Shown here: piece after piece, positions 34,565 to 43,833 of the stretch
Position numbering within the stretch: position 1 is the stretch's first letter
Layout: each line of letters begins with the position of its first letter
Origin: UBA5109 sp963975155
GTDB taxonomy: Bacteria > Pseudomonadota > Gammaproteobacteria > Pseudomonadales > Pseudohongiellaceae
Reading direction: 5' to 3'
Length of the DNA stretch: 64,000 nucleotides
Assembly: GCA_963975155.1 (NCBI GenBank)
Contig: CAXBFG010000004.1
Coordinates: forward strand, 248,001-312,000
Program-made: the position numbers and the translations under genes
Notes under the pieces: generated by a model
What the model saw: only the letters and a program-made list of their open reading frames with translations
Told to the model about the DNA's origin: nothing
The model's database searches: none

Positions 34565-37450
34565 ATGACAACTAAAAACAACAGTTCACTGCAACGCCGT
34601 CTGCGTCAGGAAATCCAGGGGGAAGTCCTGTTTGATGATTTTTCCCGCGGTCGCTATAGCACAGATGCCTCCATTTACCAGATTATGCCTGAAGGAATCG
34701 TTATCCCGGCAACTGAGCAGGATGTCGAAATAGCCGTGCAGATTGCTGCTGAAGAAGGGGTTCCTGTTCTGCCCCGTGGCAGTGGAACCTCACAGAATGG
34801 CCAGGCCATCGGTAAAGCCCTGTTAATTGATAGCACCCGGCACCTGAATAAACTGATTGATTTTAACAGGCAAGAAGCTACGGCTTGCGTACAGCCAGGC
34901 ATGGTTCTTGATCAACTCAATCGTGCACTTAAAGCTGATGGTCTTTGGTACCCGGTTGATGTATCAACAGCCAATCGAGCTACTCTGGGAGGCATGACCG
35001 GCAATAATAGCTGCGGTGCCCGCTCCATCCGCTATGGCAACATGGTGCACAATGTCAGATCAGTTGAAGCTTTGCTTGCAGATGGCAGTCGTGCCCACTT
35101 CAAAAAATTGACGGAAGACCCGGCCCTCGATGGTTCCTATGCTCAATTGGTTCAGCAGCTGCTTGCCCTCGGCAAGCGCGAAGCTGATGAAATCGCCAGT
35201 CGCTTCCCAGACCTGCTGAGACGCGTTGGCGGCTATAACATTGATGAACTGGTAAAAACCCAGCCCAACATGGCCAGCCTGCTGGTCGGCTCGGAAGGAA
35301 CCCTGGCATTCTTTCAACGTATCCATCTGAATTTACAGCCGATTCCTGCCAACAAGGTACTGGGTGTATGTCACTTTCCTAGCTTCTATGAGGCGATGGA
35401 CAGCACCCAACACATTGTCAAACTTAAGCCATCTGCAGTCGAACTGGTTGACCGGACCATGATTGATCTGGCACGGGAGATTCCCATCTATGCCCAGACT
35501 GTAAACCGCTTTGTACAGGGAGAACCCGAAGCGCTGCTGCTGGTCGAATTTGCCGGTGAAGATCGCAATGAACAATTAGCCAGCCTGAGACAACTGGTCG
35601 AATTGATGGGTGACCTGGGCTTTCCAGATGCCGTTGTCGAAGCAACTGATGACGAGTTTCAAAATGCAATCTGGGAAGTCAGAAAATCCGGCCTGAATAT
35701 CATGATGTCCATGAAGGGTGACGGTAAGCCGATATCGTTTATTGAAGATTGTGCTGTCAGGCTTGAAGATCTCGCCGAATATACCCGGCGTCTAACCGAC
35801 ATTTTTCACAAATATGGGACAACCGGTACTTTCTATGCACATGCCTCGGTGGGTACTCTGCATGTACGCCCTGTACTGAATATGAAAGAAGAGAGTGGCG
35901 CTAGTAAAATGCGCGCCATTGCCGAAGAAACCATGGCCATGGTACGTGAATACAAAGGCTCTCATTCGGGTGAACATGGTGATGGTATTTCACGTTCGGA
36001 ATTTCATGAGCCAATGTTCGGGCGTCGCATGGTTGATAATTTTGAAGAAGTAAAACGTTACTTTGACCCCACGGGTTTATTCAACCCTGGCAAAATTGTT
36101 AATCCACATAAAATGGATGACCGCGAGATTATGCGTTTTGCTCCTGGCTATGCTCCGCTTAAAATCGCCAGCACGCTTGACTGGTCTGACTGGGGGGGCT
36201 TGGACCGTGCCACTGAAATGTGCAACAACAACGGGGCCTGCCGCAAGGCTAATGTCGGTACCATGTGCCCGTCCTATCGTGTCACCAAGGAAGAACAGCA
36301 CCTGACTCGGGGCAGGGCCAATACCCTGCGTCTGGCCATAACCGGCCAGCTTGGCGCTGACGCTTATACCTCCGAGGCCATGTATCAGACCATGGAACTC
36401 TGTGTCGGCTGTAAGGGTTGTAAACGCGAATGTCCGACGGGTGTTGATATGGCAAAAATGAAGACGGAATTTTTGCATCACTACCATCAAAAGCATGGCT
36501 TATCACTACGCGATCGTCTGTTTGCCTATTTGCCCCGCTATGCCCATAAATTAAGAAAACTAAGCTGCCTGCTGAATTTGCGCGACCAGCTTCCGGGCAT
36601 GGCAAAACTCTCCGAGTGGCTGCTGGGTATCAGCAGCAAACGGCCGTTGCCGCGCTGGAGACGCGATCAATTCAGTCACCAGAAGCAACAACCAAACATC
36701 AACAAGCAACGCGAAGTCGTGCTGCTGGTGGATACCTTTAACAGTTGCTTTGAAAGTGAAAATGCCTATGCAGCACTGAAAGTTTTACAAGCTGCGGGTT
36801 ATCACGTCAGCTGCCCAGGCCCGGTCGACCAGGGCAGACCCTTATGTTGTGGACGTACTTTTTTCAGTAATGGCTTGTTAGACGAAGCCCGCATAGAAGC
36901 CAAGCGCATGATTGAGACACTGCTGCCCTACGTGAGGCGGGGAGTTCCTATCGTCGGTCTGGAGCCATCCTGCCTGCTCACACTCCGAGATGAATATCTG
37001 TCCCTGCTGCCCGGTAGCGAATCGAAACTGCTTTCTGAAAATGCCTTCTTGTTCGAAGAGTTTCTTGCCAAGGAACAGAATGCCGGCCAGCTCAAGCTGA
37101 ATTTACAGGCCATAGATTTCAAAAAAGCCTTGTTACACGGGCATTGCCACCAAAAAGCGTTTGCCGTGATGTCGCCGGTGCAACAAATACTGGCACTGGT
37201 GCCCGAACTTGAAGTCAGTACTATCGAGAGTTCCTGCTGCGGTATGGCAGGCTCCTTTGGCTATGAAAAAGAACATTATGATATTTCCATGCAGATGGGA
37301 GCCTTGTCCTTATTTCCAGCCATTAACAGCGATCGGGGGGAGAGTTTGCTGATAGCCGACGGCACCAGTTGTCGCAGTCAGATTCAACAGGGTACTGGCA
37401 GAGAAGCACTGCATGTAGCACGGGTACTGCAGATGGCACTGGCAGATTGA
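34565..37450 (+). CDS. FAD- and Fe-S-containing 2-hydroxyacid dehydrogenase
   Basis: This 961-residue fusion has an FAD_binding_4 domain (about 35-235, with GGMTGNNSCGARSIRYG near 140), an FAD-oxidase C-terminal domain (about 265-520, with SHSGEHGDGISRSEF near 470), and a 4Fe-4S ferredoxin-like part. The cysteines CNNNGACRK...GTMCPSYR (near 560) and CVGCKGCKRECPTG (near 617) are characteristic. Two CCG domains follow (PLCCGRTFFSNG near 760, SSCCGMAGSFGYE near 893). The layout matches D-lactate dehydrogenases and YdiJ-like D-2-hydroxyglutarate dehydrogenases that feed electrons to quinone. Glycolate is an alternative substrate, given the glyoxylate aminotransferase nearby. The gene ends 4 bp before the convergent GntP gene. 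Confidence 0.9.
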   Translation: MTTKNNSSLQRRLRQEIQGEVLFDDFSRGRYSTDASIYQIMPEGIVIPATEQDVEIAVQIAAEEGVPVLPRGSGTSQNGQAIGKALLIDSTRHLNKLIDFNRQEATACVQPGMVLDQLNRALKADGLWYPVDVSTANRATLGGMTGNNSCGARSIRYGNMVHNVRSVEALLADGSRAHFKKLTEDPALDGSYAQLVQQLLALGKREADEIASRFPDLLRRVGGYNIDELVKTQPNMASLLVGSEGTLAFFQRIHLNLQPIPANKVLGVCHFPSFYEAMDSTQHIVKLKPSAVELVDRTMIDLAREIPIYAQTVNRFVQGEPEALLLVEFAGEDRNEQLASLRQLVELMGDLGFPDAVVEATDDEFQNAIWEVRKSGLNIMMSMKGDGKPISFIEDCAVRLEDLAEYTRRLTDIFHKYGTTGTFYAHASVGTLHVRPVLNMKEESGASKMRAIAEETMAMVREYKGSHSGEHGDGISRSEFHEPMFGRRMVDNFEEVKRYFDPTGLFNPGKIVNPHKMDDREIMRFAPGYAPLKIASTLDWSDWGGLDRATEMCNNNGACRKANVGTMCPSYRVTKEEQHLTRGRANTLRLAITGQLGADAYTSEAMYQTMELCVGCKGCKRECPTGVDMAKMKTEFLHHYHQKHGLSLRDRLFAYLPRYAHKLRKLSCLLNLRDQLPGMAKLSEWLLGISSKRPLPRWRRDQFSHQKQQPNINKQREVVLLVDTFNSCFESENAYAALKVLQAAGYHVSCPGPVDQGRPLCCGRTFFSNGLLDEARIEAKRMIETLLPYVRRGVPIVGLEPSCLLTLRDEYLSLLPGSESKLLSENAFLFEEFLAKEQNAGQLKLNLQAIDFKKALLHGHCHQKAFAVMSPVQQILALVPELEVSTIESSCCGMAGSFGYEKEHYDISMQMGALSLFPAINSDRGESLLIADGTSCRSQIQQGTGREALHVARVLQMALAD

Positions 37451-37454
37451 ATTT

Positions 37455-38828
37455 CTATATCAATCGAAGTACCCACATCAGGCATACTGTCATAAATGAC
37501 GCCAGCCCCCCAACCAGAGTGGCTCCGCCATAACTGAACACCGCATCCGGCACACTCAGTCTCGATAATGAAGTGCAGACCCAGAAATAACTGCTGTTTA
37601 CATATTTGATGATCACCGATCCGCTGGCGCCGGCCAGCATGGCGGCTTCGGGAGATAAGTTTAAAATCCCCAGCATGGGGGCAACCAGAGACGCAGCGGT
37701 TATAACTCCGACTGTTGTTGAACCTGTGATCATGTTGCCAATAATACCGATAACAAAGGGCAGCATGATGGTCGGTAATCCGTAGTCGGTGAAAATCGCA
37801 GCAATAAAATCCACTGCCGGTGTGCCGCGCAGAATTGCACTCAATGATCCGCCCAGGCCGGTAACTACAAGAATCATCGCGGATGTTTTCAGGGCTGCTT
37901 CAACCCATTTGTCCTTGGCATTATGTTTATCTTCGACATTTTTGATATTACGGTAGGCCAGCCAGACCCCAATTGATAAGGCCACCACCGGCCAGCCCAG
38001 ATAAAGAAAAATAGTTCGCAATAGATGTCCTTCCGGGAGAAAAAGTGTAACCACACTTTGTGTGCCGATCAGCACAATCGGAATAACAATCGGCATATAG
38101 GAACTCAGGGTGCTGGGTAATTCTGTGACCCCTTCAGCATCAAGATCTTCAATCGACACACCTTCAAACTCCTCACTGGCCATAGTCTTTATACGTGGAC
38201 CAGCCACATAGACGCCCCAGGCCCAGCTGGCAATTGAACCGACCAGACAGGCGATGCTGCCAAAAATTATTGTCTTACCAATATCCGCGTCGACGATAGC
38301 CGCCGCTGCCAGAGGGCCTGGAGTCGGCGGCACGATGGCATGCGTCAACTGCAGTGCCCCAACCAGACCCGTCGACATGGTCGCTATGCCAACCCCCATG
38401 GTCTTGGCTGCAGAATGTACAAGGGGATTTAAAATCACATAGGCAACATCCGAGAAGATGGCCACGCCTATGACAAAACCCGTCAGGGTTAAGGCCAGTG
38501 GCATACGTTGACTGCCAATCAGGTTCACCATGGATCTGGTAATAACCTGAATCGCCCCGGTATGTTTTAAGGCTTCTGCGATGATGGAGCCAAGTACAAT
38601 AACCACACCGATAGAACCCAGCGTATTACCAAAGCCGCTTTCGAAGGCATCGATAAAATTGTTTTGCTGAACGCCCGGTAAAATACCGAACAACATGATT
38701 GGAATCAGCAAGGCAAAGAACACATGCCATTTCCATTTAGCTATCAGAAACAGCAGTAGAAAGATGACAATTGCAAAGCCAATTAAAGAGACTGCAGCGC
38801 TGGTACTAACTGCTGAAGAAGCATCCAT
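37455..38828 (-). CDS. GntP family organic-acid permease
   Basis: This 457-residue membrane protein has 12-13 segments. GntP features are GFVIGVAIFSDVAYVILNPL (near 112) and LTHAIVPPTPGPLAAAAIVD (near 160), as in gluconate and hydroxyacid permeases. Family members import gluconate, glycerate, lactate-like acids or fructuronate. With the 2-hydroxyacid dehydrogenase (convergent) and the aminotransferase upstream, a small hydroxyacid such as glycolate or glycerate is the best guess. An AAAGGA ribosome site precedes the ATG. It is 35 bp below the aminotransferase gene, so the two form an operon. Confidence 0.87.
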   Translation of the reverse strand: MDASSAVSTSAAVSLIGFAIVIFLLLFLIAKWKWHVFFALLIPIMLFGILPGVQQNNFIDAFESGFGNTLGSIGVVIVLGSIIAEALKHTGAIQVITRSMVNLIGSQRMPLALTLTGFVIGVAIFSDVAYVILNPLVHSAAKTMGVGIATMSTGLVGALQLTHAIVPPTPGPLAAAAIVDADIGKTIIFGSIACLVGSIASWAWGVYVAGPRIKTMASEEFEGVSIEDLDAEGVTELPSTLSSYMPIVIPIVLIGTQSVVTLFLPEGHLLRTIFLYLGWPVVALSIGVWLAYRNIKNVEDKHNAKDKWVEAALKTSAMILVVTGLGGSLSAILRGTPAVDFIAAIFTDYGLPTIMLPFVIGIIGNMITGSTTVGVITAASLVAPMLGILNLSPEAAMLAGASGSVIIKYVNSSYFWVCTSLSRLSVPDAVFSYGGATLVGGLASFMTVCLMWVLRLI

Positions 38829-38863
38829 AGGGAATCCTTTTCTTATTATTATCTTGAGTAAGC

Positions 38864-40039
38864 TTATTGACTGGCCAGATACTCCAGCGCGGCATTAATA
38901 CCGCCTTTGTTATAAGGTATCCCGGCAAGACTTAAACCCATTTCAACTCCTCCCAGAGTACCCGCCAGACTTAGGTCATTGAAGTCGCCTATATGGCCTA
39001 TCCTGAAAATTTTGCCTTTGAGTTTACCGAGGCCGGTCCCCAGAGACATATTGAAACGCTCCAGAATAATACTCCGAAGCTTGTCCGCATCATGTCCCTC
39101 CGGGACCAGAACGGCGGTGGTTGAATTACAGAACTCCTCAGGATTGAGGCAAATATTGTCCAGTCCCCAGCCTGCTACCGCCCGGCGTGTAGCCTCAGCC
39201 AGACGTGCATGTCTGTTTAAAACATTTGCCAGCCCTTCTTTATGCAGCAAGGATAAAGCCTCCTGTAAGCCGTAGAGCAGGTTGGTAGCCGGTGTATAGG
39301 GATAATAGCCCTTCTCATTAAAGCTAAGCATGGCATCCCAGCGCCAATAGGAATGAAAGGAGCCGGATTGTTCAGAGGCAGCCAGCGCTTTTTTGCTAAC
39401 GGCATTAAAACTCAGACCCGGCGGCAGCATCAGCCCCTTCTGAGAGGCACTGATAGTGACATCCACTTGCCATGCATCATGTTTAAATTCGGTACAACCG
39501 AGCGAAGACACCGCATCCACCATAAATAAAGCCGGATGTCCTGCCGCATCAATAGCCTGTCGCACCAGGTCTATGCGACTGGTTACACCGGTGGATGTTT
39601 CTGTGTGGACGGCTAACACGGCTTTAATACTATGTTTCTGGTCCGCTCGCAGTGCCTCTTCAACCTTGGTGGGGTCCACGCCATGACGCCAGTCACCCGG
39701 CAACCAGAGAATTTCCAGTCCCAATTTGCTGGCGACTTCTTTCCATAAAGTCGCGAAATGTCCCGTTTCACAGGCAAGCACCTTGTCACCAGGAGAGAGC
39801 GCATTTAGCAGTGCAGCTTCCCATGCGCCGGTGCCTGATGAAGGATAAATAAAGATGGGCGACTCAGTATTGAACAGTGTTTTCATCTGCTCGAGTATGC
39901 TGAAAGTTAACTCGGGAAATTCCGGGCCACGATGGTCTATAACCGGACGCGCCATTGCGCGTAATACACTATCCGGAACATTTGATGGTCCGGGAATCTG
40001 AAGAAAATGCCTGCCAGGCTGGAAAGAATTTGTACTCAT
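38864..40039 (-). CDS. Serine-glyoxylate aminotransferase-like class V enzyme
   Basis: This 391-residue class V PLP enzyme has the PLP-Lys in SASQKGLMLPPG (near 200) and the substrate-binding start PGPSNVPDSVLRAM (near 17). VDAVSSLGC (near 172), and YTPATNLLYGLQEAL near 250 are as in SgaA and alanine-glyoxylate aminotransferases. It would convert serine and glyoxylate to hydroxypyruvate and glycine, or act on alanine/glyoxylate. Either the ATG at 40037-40039 or a GTG one codon earlier starts the gene; the ATG is chosen. It leads a two-gene operon with the GntP permease, and a 344-bp gap lies upstream. Confidence 0.9.
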   Translation of the reverse strand: MSTNSFQPGRHFLQIPGPSNVPDSVLRAMARPVIDHRGPEFPELTFSILEQMKTLFNTESPIFIYPSSGTGAWEAALLNALSPGDKVLACETGHFATLWKEVASKLGLEILWLPGDWRHGVDPTKVEEALRADQKHSIKAVLAVHTETSTGVTSRIDLVRQAIDAAGHPALFMVDAVSSLGCTEFKHDAWQVDVTISASQKGLMLPPGLSFNAVSKKALAASEQSGSFHSYWRWDAMLSFNEKGYYPYTPATNLLYGLQEALSLLHKEGLANVLNRHARLAEATRRAVAGWGLDNICLNPEEFCNSTTAVLVPEGHDADKLRSIILERFNMSLGTGLGKLKGKIFRIGHIGDFNDLSLAGTLGGVEMGLSLAGIPYNKGGINAALEYLASQ

Positions 40040-40383
40040 CACTTATTTTTATTCTCGTATTAATGAAAACCGAATAACACTGCTTCGCCTGCTTTAGATC
40101 ACTTCAAGCAAGTTATCGAAACACGCACTTAAACTTCTGGCCCTGCCACTACAGGACCTTCTGCAGCCTTAATAACATCATGGTATCCAGCGAATGACCA
40201 TAGTTTTTTTATAAACTACAAAAAATACTCATACGTCATATTGAAAATATTACACTCTTCGTGAAGCCTGTTGTTGCTCGTTCACTCTATAGCTCCTGTT
40301 CCAGGTGCTTACTGCGCTTTCAGGTATGCAGGCTCTTTTGAAACGGGACTGTTCATCAAAATATTTACCCCGACCTTGTTACT
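40040..40383. other. Intergenic region without recognised gene
   Basis: These 344 bp lie between two minus-strand genes. They should carry the aminotransferase promoter and the end of the M20 peptidase transcript. I see no hairpin strong enough to call and no supported coding region. Confidence 0.5.
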
Positions 40384-41931
40384 TTATGGATCACCAAATT
40401 TAGCCAGAATAACGCCGTAAACGCTCATGGCATCCCACAGATTTTGCAGGCGCAGATTCTCATCTTCTCCATGCTGATTATTGTCATGGTTCGCTAAAGG
40501 CAGCACGATGATCGGAGTATCCATACGATCATCAAAGTCGTTTAAGGGCAGACTGCCTCCCATACCTGGCGTCAAAATCAGATCCGGCGCAAGCTCCTGC
40601 ATGATCGCAATCATCCGTCTCGCCATTGCTCCATCCATCGACGTTCTTAACCCGGTACTACCTTCTCCACGCCAATCCAGTTTGACGACTTTGGGGTTAT
40701 TTCTCAGTACTTCATTGTCGGGCTCTTCATACACAATATGAAAACCCTGGCCGCGGATATGTGTTTCGATTAATTCCTGAACTTTCTGCGCCTGCTGATC
40801 AGGTACCAGCCGTATATTAAGTGACACAGTAGCTTCTGTGAGAATGATATTGCTGCCCTGGGCGCCTACCCCGCCGCCACTGATGCCTCTGGCATTGATG
40901 GCCGGTAAGGTAATAAGCTCTTCCAGACGCACACCTTCTCCTTCGGGAATATGAATCGAGAGTTCATCCATCAGGGAACTGGTCATATCAGGCATGTTGG
41001 CGATTGCACTGCGTTCCTGATCGGTGAGTGCTGCCACGTCATCGTAATAGCCTGCTATCTGAATTCTTCCTGATTCATCACGCATGCTGGTTAACAAAAA
41101 AGCTAATTCCATTATCGGATTGGGTGCCCAGTTGCCATAATGACCGGAATGCAGAGGGCGATTGGCTCCATAGGCTGTGATATCCAGCGTCTTGCTGCCC
41201 CGTACGCCAAAGACCAACTGAGCGCGACGCGATTGATGTAAAGGGCCATCCGAGAACAGCAATAAATCGGAATCCAGCAAGCCTGGATTATCATCAATAA
41301 TCTGACCAAGCGTTGGAGAACCCTGCTCCTCTTCACCGTCCAGCAGTAATTTCAAATTAACAGACAGTGGAATATCGTTTTGCCGCATGGCATCGAGTAC
41401 ATGAATCAAGGCAATGATCGGCATTTTATCGTCGCCTGCAGAGCGGGCATACAAACGCCACTCCGGATCAAAACTGCCTCTCAGCTGATCAATGACCAGT
41501 GGCTGACCATTTTCCTGTATGGGAGCATCCAGCAGGGTTGGGCTGAATGGCGGATAAGTCCAGTCTTCAGGCAATACCGGTTGCCCGTCAAAATGTGCAT
41601 AAATCAAAAGGGTTTCGCTGGCCTGTGGTGCTGACAATTCGGCATAAATATAAGGGGCTCCTCCAGACTGTAAACGTTGTGTTACAAAACCACGCGACTC
41701 CAGTAAGGCATTGATATGGACAACATTACGGTCCATGTCTTCAAGATTGCTTGCTATATTCGGAAGCGACAGCAATTCAACAAAATCTTCTATGATGCTT
41801 AGTTCATGCTCAGCTCGATACTCGCTGATGACAGCACGCAGTTCAGCAGAAGTCATCGTTTGTGCCAGAGAAAAATTCGACAACAACAGGTACAAAAAAC
41901 CTGAGAACAGGACTTTGCTTTTTATCAACAT
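40384..41931 (-). CDS. Exported M20 family peptidase
   Basis: This 515-residue protein has a signal peptide (hydrophobic 8-23, near NFSLAQ). M20 metallopeptidase markers: YAHFDGQPV (metal His and Asp, near 111), the bridging Asp in SAGDDKMP (near 166), the Glu-Glu pair in DGEEEQGSP (near 200), and later His in RPLHSGHYG near 255. A dimerisation lid domain occupies about 235-400. It resembles the dipeptidase/carboxypeptidase CNDP-like branch with an extra ~50-residue N-terminal part. It probably trims dipeptides in the periplasm for uptake. An AGAGAGG ribosome site precedes the ATG. It is divergent from the glucan operon, with 297 bp shared upstream. Confidence 0.9.
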   Translation of the reverse strand: MLIKSKVLFSGFLYLLLSNFSLAQTMTSAELRAVISEYRAEHELSIIEDFVELLSLPNIASNLEDMDRNVVHINALLESRGFVTQRLQSGGAPYIYAELSAPQASETLLIYAHFDGQPVLPEDWTYPPFSPTLLDAPIQENGQPLVIDQLRGSFDPEWRLYARSAGDDKMPIIALIHVLDAMRQNDIPLSVNLKLLLDGEEEQGSPTLGQIIDDNPGLLDSDLLLFSDGPLHQSRRAQLVFGVRGSKTLDITAYGANRPLHSGHYGNWAPNPIMELAFLLTSMRDESGRIQIAGYYDDVAALTDQERSAIANMPDMTSSLMDELSIHIPEGEGVRLEELITLPAINARGISGGGVGAQGSNIILTEATVSLNIRLVPDQQAQKVQELIETHIRGQGFHIVYEEPDNEVLRNNPKVVKLDWRGEGSTGLRTSMDGAMARRMIAIMQELAPDLILTPGMGGSLPLNDFDDRMDTPIIVLPLANHDNNQHGEDENLRLQNLWDAMSVYGVILAKFGDP

Positions 41932-42228
41932 GCGTGCACCTCTCTTCCTGGATCTAAAAAAAGTTCAGATCTTCCTCGATGATTTACAGAAACTATAAAC
42001 TACCTGTCCCAAATCAGCATCCCATTTCTGGCAAACTACAGCTTTTGTACTATCGCGATATGCCATATATATTCCCCATCAATACCACACAGCCCAAAGA
42101 CAACATGATCCAGTATTCGGGTAAACGAAATTTTCAATAAGTGTGCGATTTCTGCTGTTAAAAACTACGGATAGGATAGAATATGCATAGTTTTTATAGT
42201 ACATCCCCGGATTAGTGATACAAACCCT

Positions 42229-43833
42229 GTGTTAAACTTCCGCTCGATTCGCAATGGCGCAAGCCTGATTCTGGCATTATTTGTCCTGAATTTTGTACTG
42301 ACTTTCCATAATGTCTGGCCAACGCTATTTATTACTACTCGCTTCGAACTCTCTGTTGAGATAGCGATATTAATTCTTGCTCTGATATTTCTTTCCGGCT
42401 GGAAACAGCGAATCTCACCACATCTTGTCACGGCACTTGCCTTGCTACTGACCGTCATGAGCCTCGCCCGTTATATTGAGGTTACCGCCCCGGCATTGTT
42501 CGGCAGAAGCGTGAATCTTTACTGGGATGCTCAATACCTGCCAAATGTCGCCAGTATGCTGGCAGAAGTGGCGAACCCGATACTGGTATTTCTGATTTAT
42601 TCAGGTGCCATACTGGCAATAAGCGCTATCTTTTTGGTTTTGCGTGTAGCCTTGAGCCGCGTGGTAAAGGGTCTCTATCAGCCTGTTGAACGACGCAGCC
42701 TTAGCCTGCTTATGACTGTATTAACGCTGGCTTATTTTGTCGGACATATAAACCAGCCTATCCATACGCTTAAATACTTTTCGCTGCCTCTGGCCAATAC
42801 CTACTGGGGACAGGTCAGGTTTATCGCTTCTGCAATGGGTAATGAAGTAAATGAAATGTTGCCGGCAAGCGAGAACCTCAAGAGCTTCAATTTATCGAAC
42901 CTGAACGGCGCTGATGTCATGGTGCAGTTTATCGAATCCTATGGGGCTGCTGCTTATGATATTGATGCGCTTGCCGAGACGATTGCTCCGGCTCAACAGG
43001 ATTTTGCCAATAGCGTGGCCGAAACAGAACGCCGAGTTGTATCGGCTTTTATCGATTCACCCACCTTTGGTGGTAATTCATGGTTAGCGCATTCCAGTTT
43101 TATGACAGGGCTGAACATCGACCACCTTGCCACCTACAACCTGTTGATGACGCAACAAAGGACAACCCTGTCTGACAGCTTTGCTGCCCAGGGCTATCGT
43201 CCGATAGCCTTGATGCCTGGCTTGCGTGCCGACTGGCCGGAAGGTGCCTTCTATGGATTTAGTGCAATCTATGGTGCAGAAGAAATTAATTACACAGGGC
43301 CCGAATTCGGCTGGTGGCGTATTCCCGATCAGTACTCGCTGGCACGGCTTCATGACCTGGAAATAGCCAGCCATGATCGCCAACCCCTGTTCATGCTGTT
43401 TACTACCATCACTCCACATATGCCATTTCGCCCCACGCCTCCCTACCAGGCTGACTGGTCTCGTCTGCTTGGTGAGCGGCCTTATGATCAGGATGCCGTG
43501 GAAGAAACACTGGCATTGTTACCAGAATGGAACAAGCTGCAACCGGCCTATGCCGGAACGCTGGCTTATACCTTCCAATATATGGCTGGTTATATGCGGA
43601 ACTATCCGCAGGATGAAAGTGTCTGGATTTTACTGGGTGACCATCAGGCTCCGGCAGCTGTCAGTGGTCAGGATGTTCGCTGGGATGTCCCGGTGCACAT
43701 CGTTTCAAGAAACGATGCAATTATCGATGCGCTCTTGCAGCTTGGCTTTGTTGAAGGCATGACACCGTCCATGCAGCCGATAAGCAATATGCATGAATTA
43801 CCCATCAGCCTGCTTTCAATATTTTCCGAATGA
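42229..43833 (+). CDS. Membrane sulfatase-fold transferase (phosphoglycerol/phosphoethanolamine-type)
   Basis: This 534-residue protein has five N-terminal membrane segments (to about residue 180) and a periplasmic alkaline-phosphatase-superfamily domain. Visible blocks are MVQFIESYGAAAYD (near 227; metal region), NSWLAHSSFMTGL (near 284; nucleophile region by position), TTITPHMPF (near 397) and LLGDHQAP (near 472; metal Asp/His). This layout is shared by LTA synthases, phosphoethanolamine transferases and OpgB-type phosphoglycerol transferases. The GTG start is accepted because the frame has no better start. The stop overlaps the next gene by ATGA, so its partner in function is that glucan synthase, and decorating the glucan is the natural inference. 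Confidence 0.82.
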   Translation: MLNFRSIRNGASLILALFVLNFVLTFHNVWPTLFITTRFELSVEIAILILALIFLSGWKQRISPHLVTALALLLTVMSLARYIEVTAPALFGRSVNLYWDAQYLPNVASMLAEVANPILVFLIYSGAILAISAIFLVLRVALSRVVKGLYQPVERRSLSLLMTVLTLAYFVGHINQPIHTLKYFSLPLANTYWGQVRFIASAMGNEVNEMLPASENLKSFNLSNLNGADVMVQFIESYGAAAYDIDALAETIAPAQQDFANSVAETERRVVSAFIDSPTFGGNSWLAHSSFMTGLNIDHLATYNLLMTQQRTTLSDSFAAQGYRPIALMPGLRADWPEGAFYGFSAIYGAEEINYTGPEFGWWRIPDQYSLARLHDLEIASHDRQPLFMLFTTITPHMPFRPTPPYQADWSRLLGERPYDQDAVEETLALLPEWNKLQPAYAGTLAYTFQYMAGYMRNYPQDESVWILLGDHQAPAAVSGQDVRWDVPVHIVSRNDAIIDALLQLGFVEGMTPSMQPISNMHELPISLLSIFSE

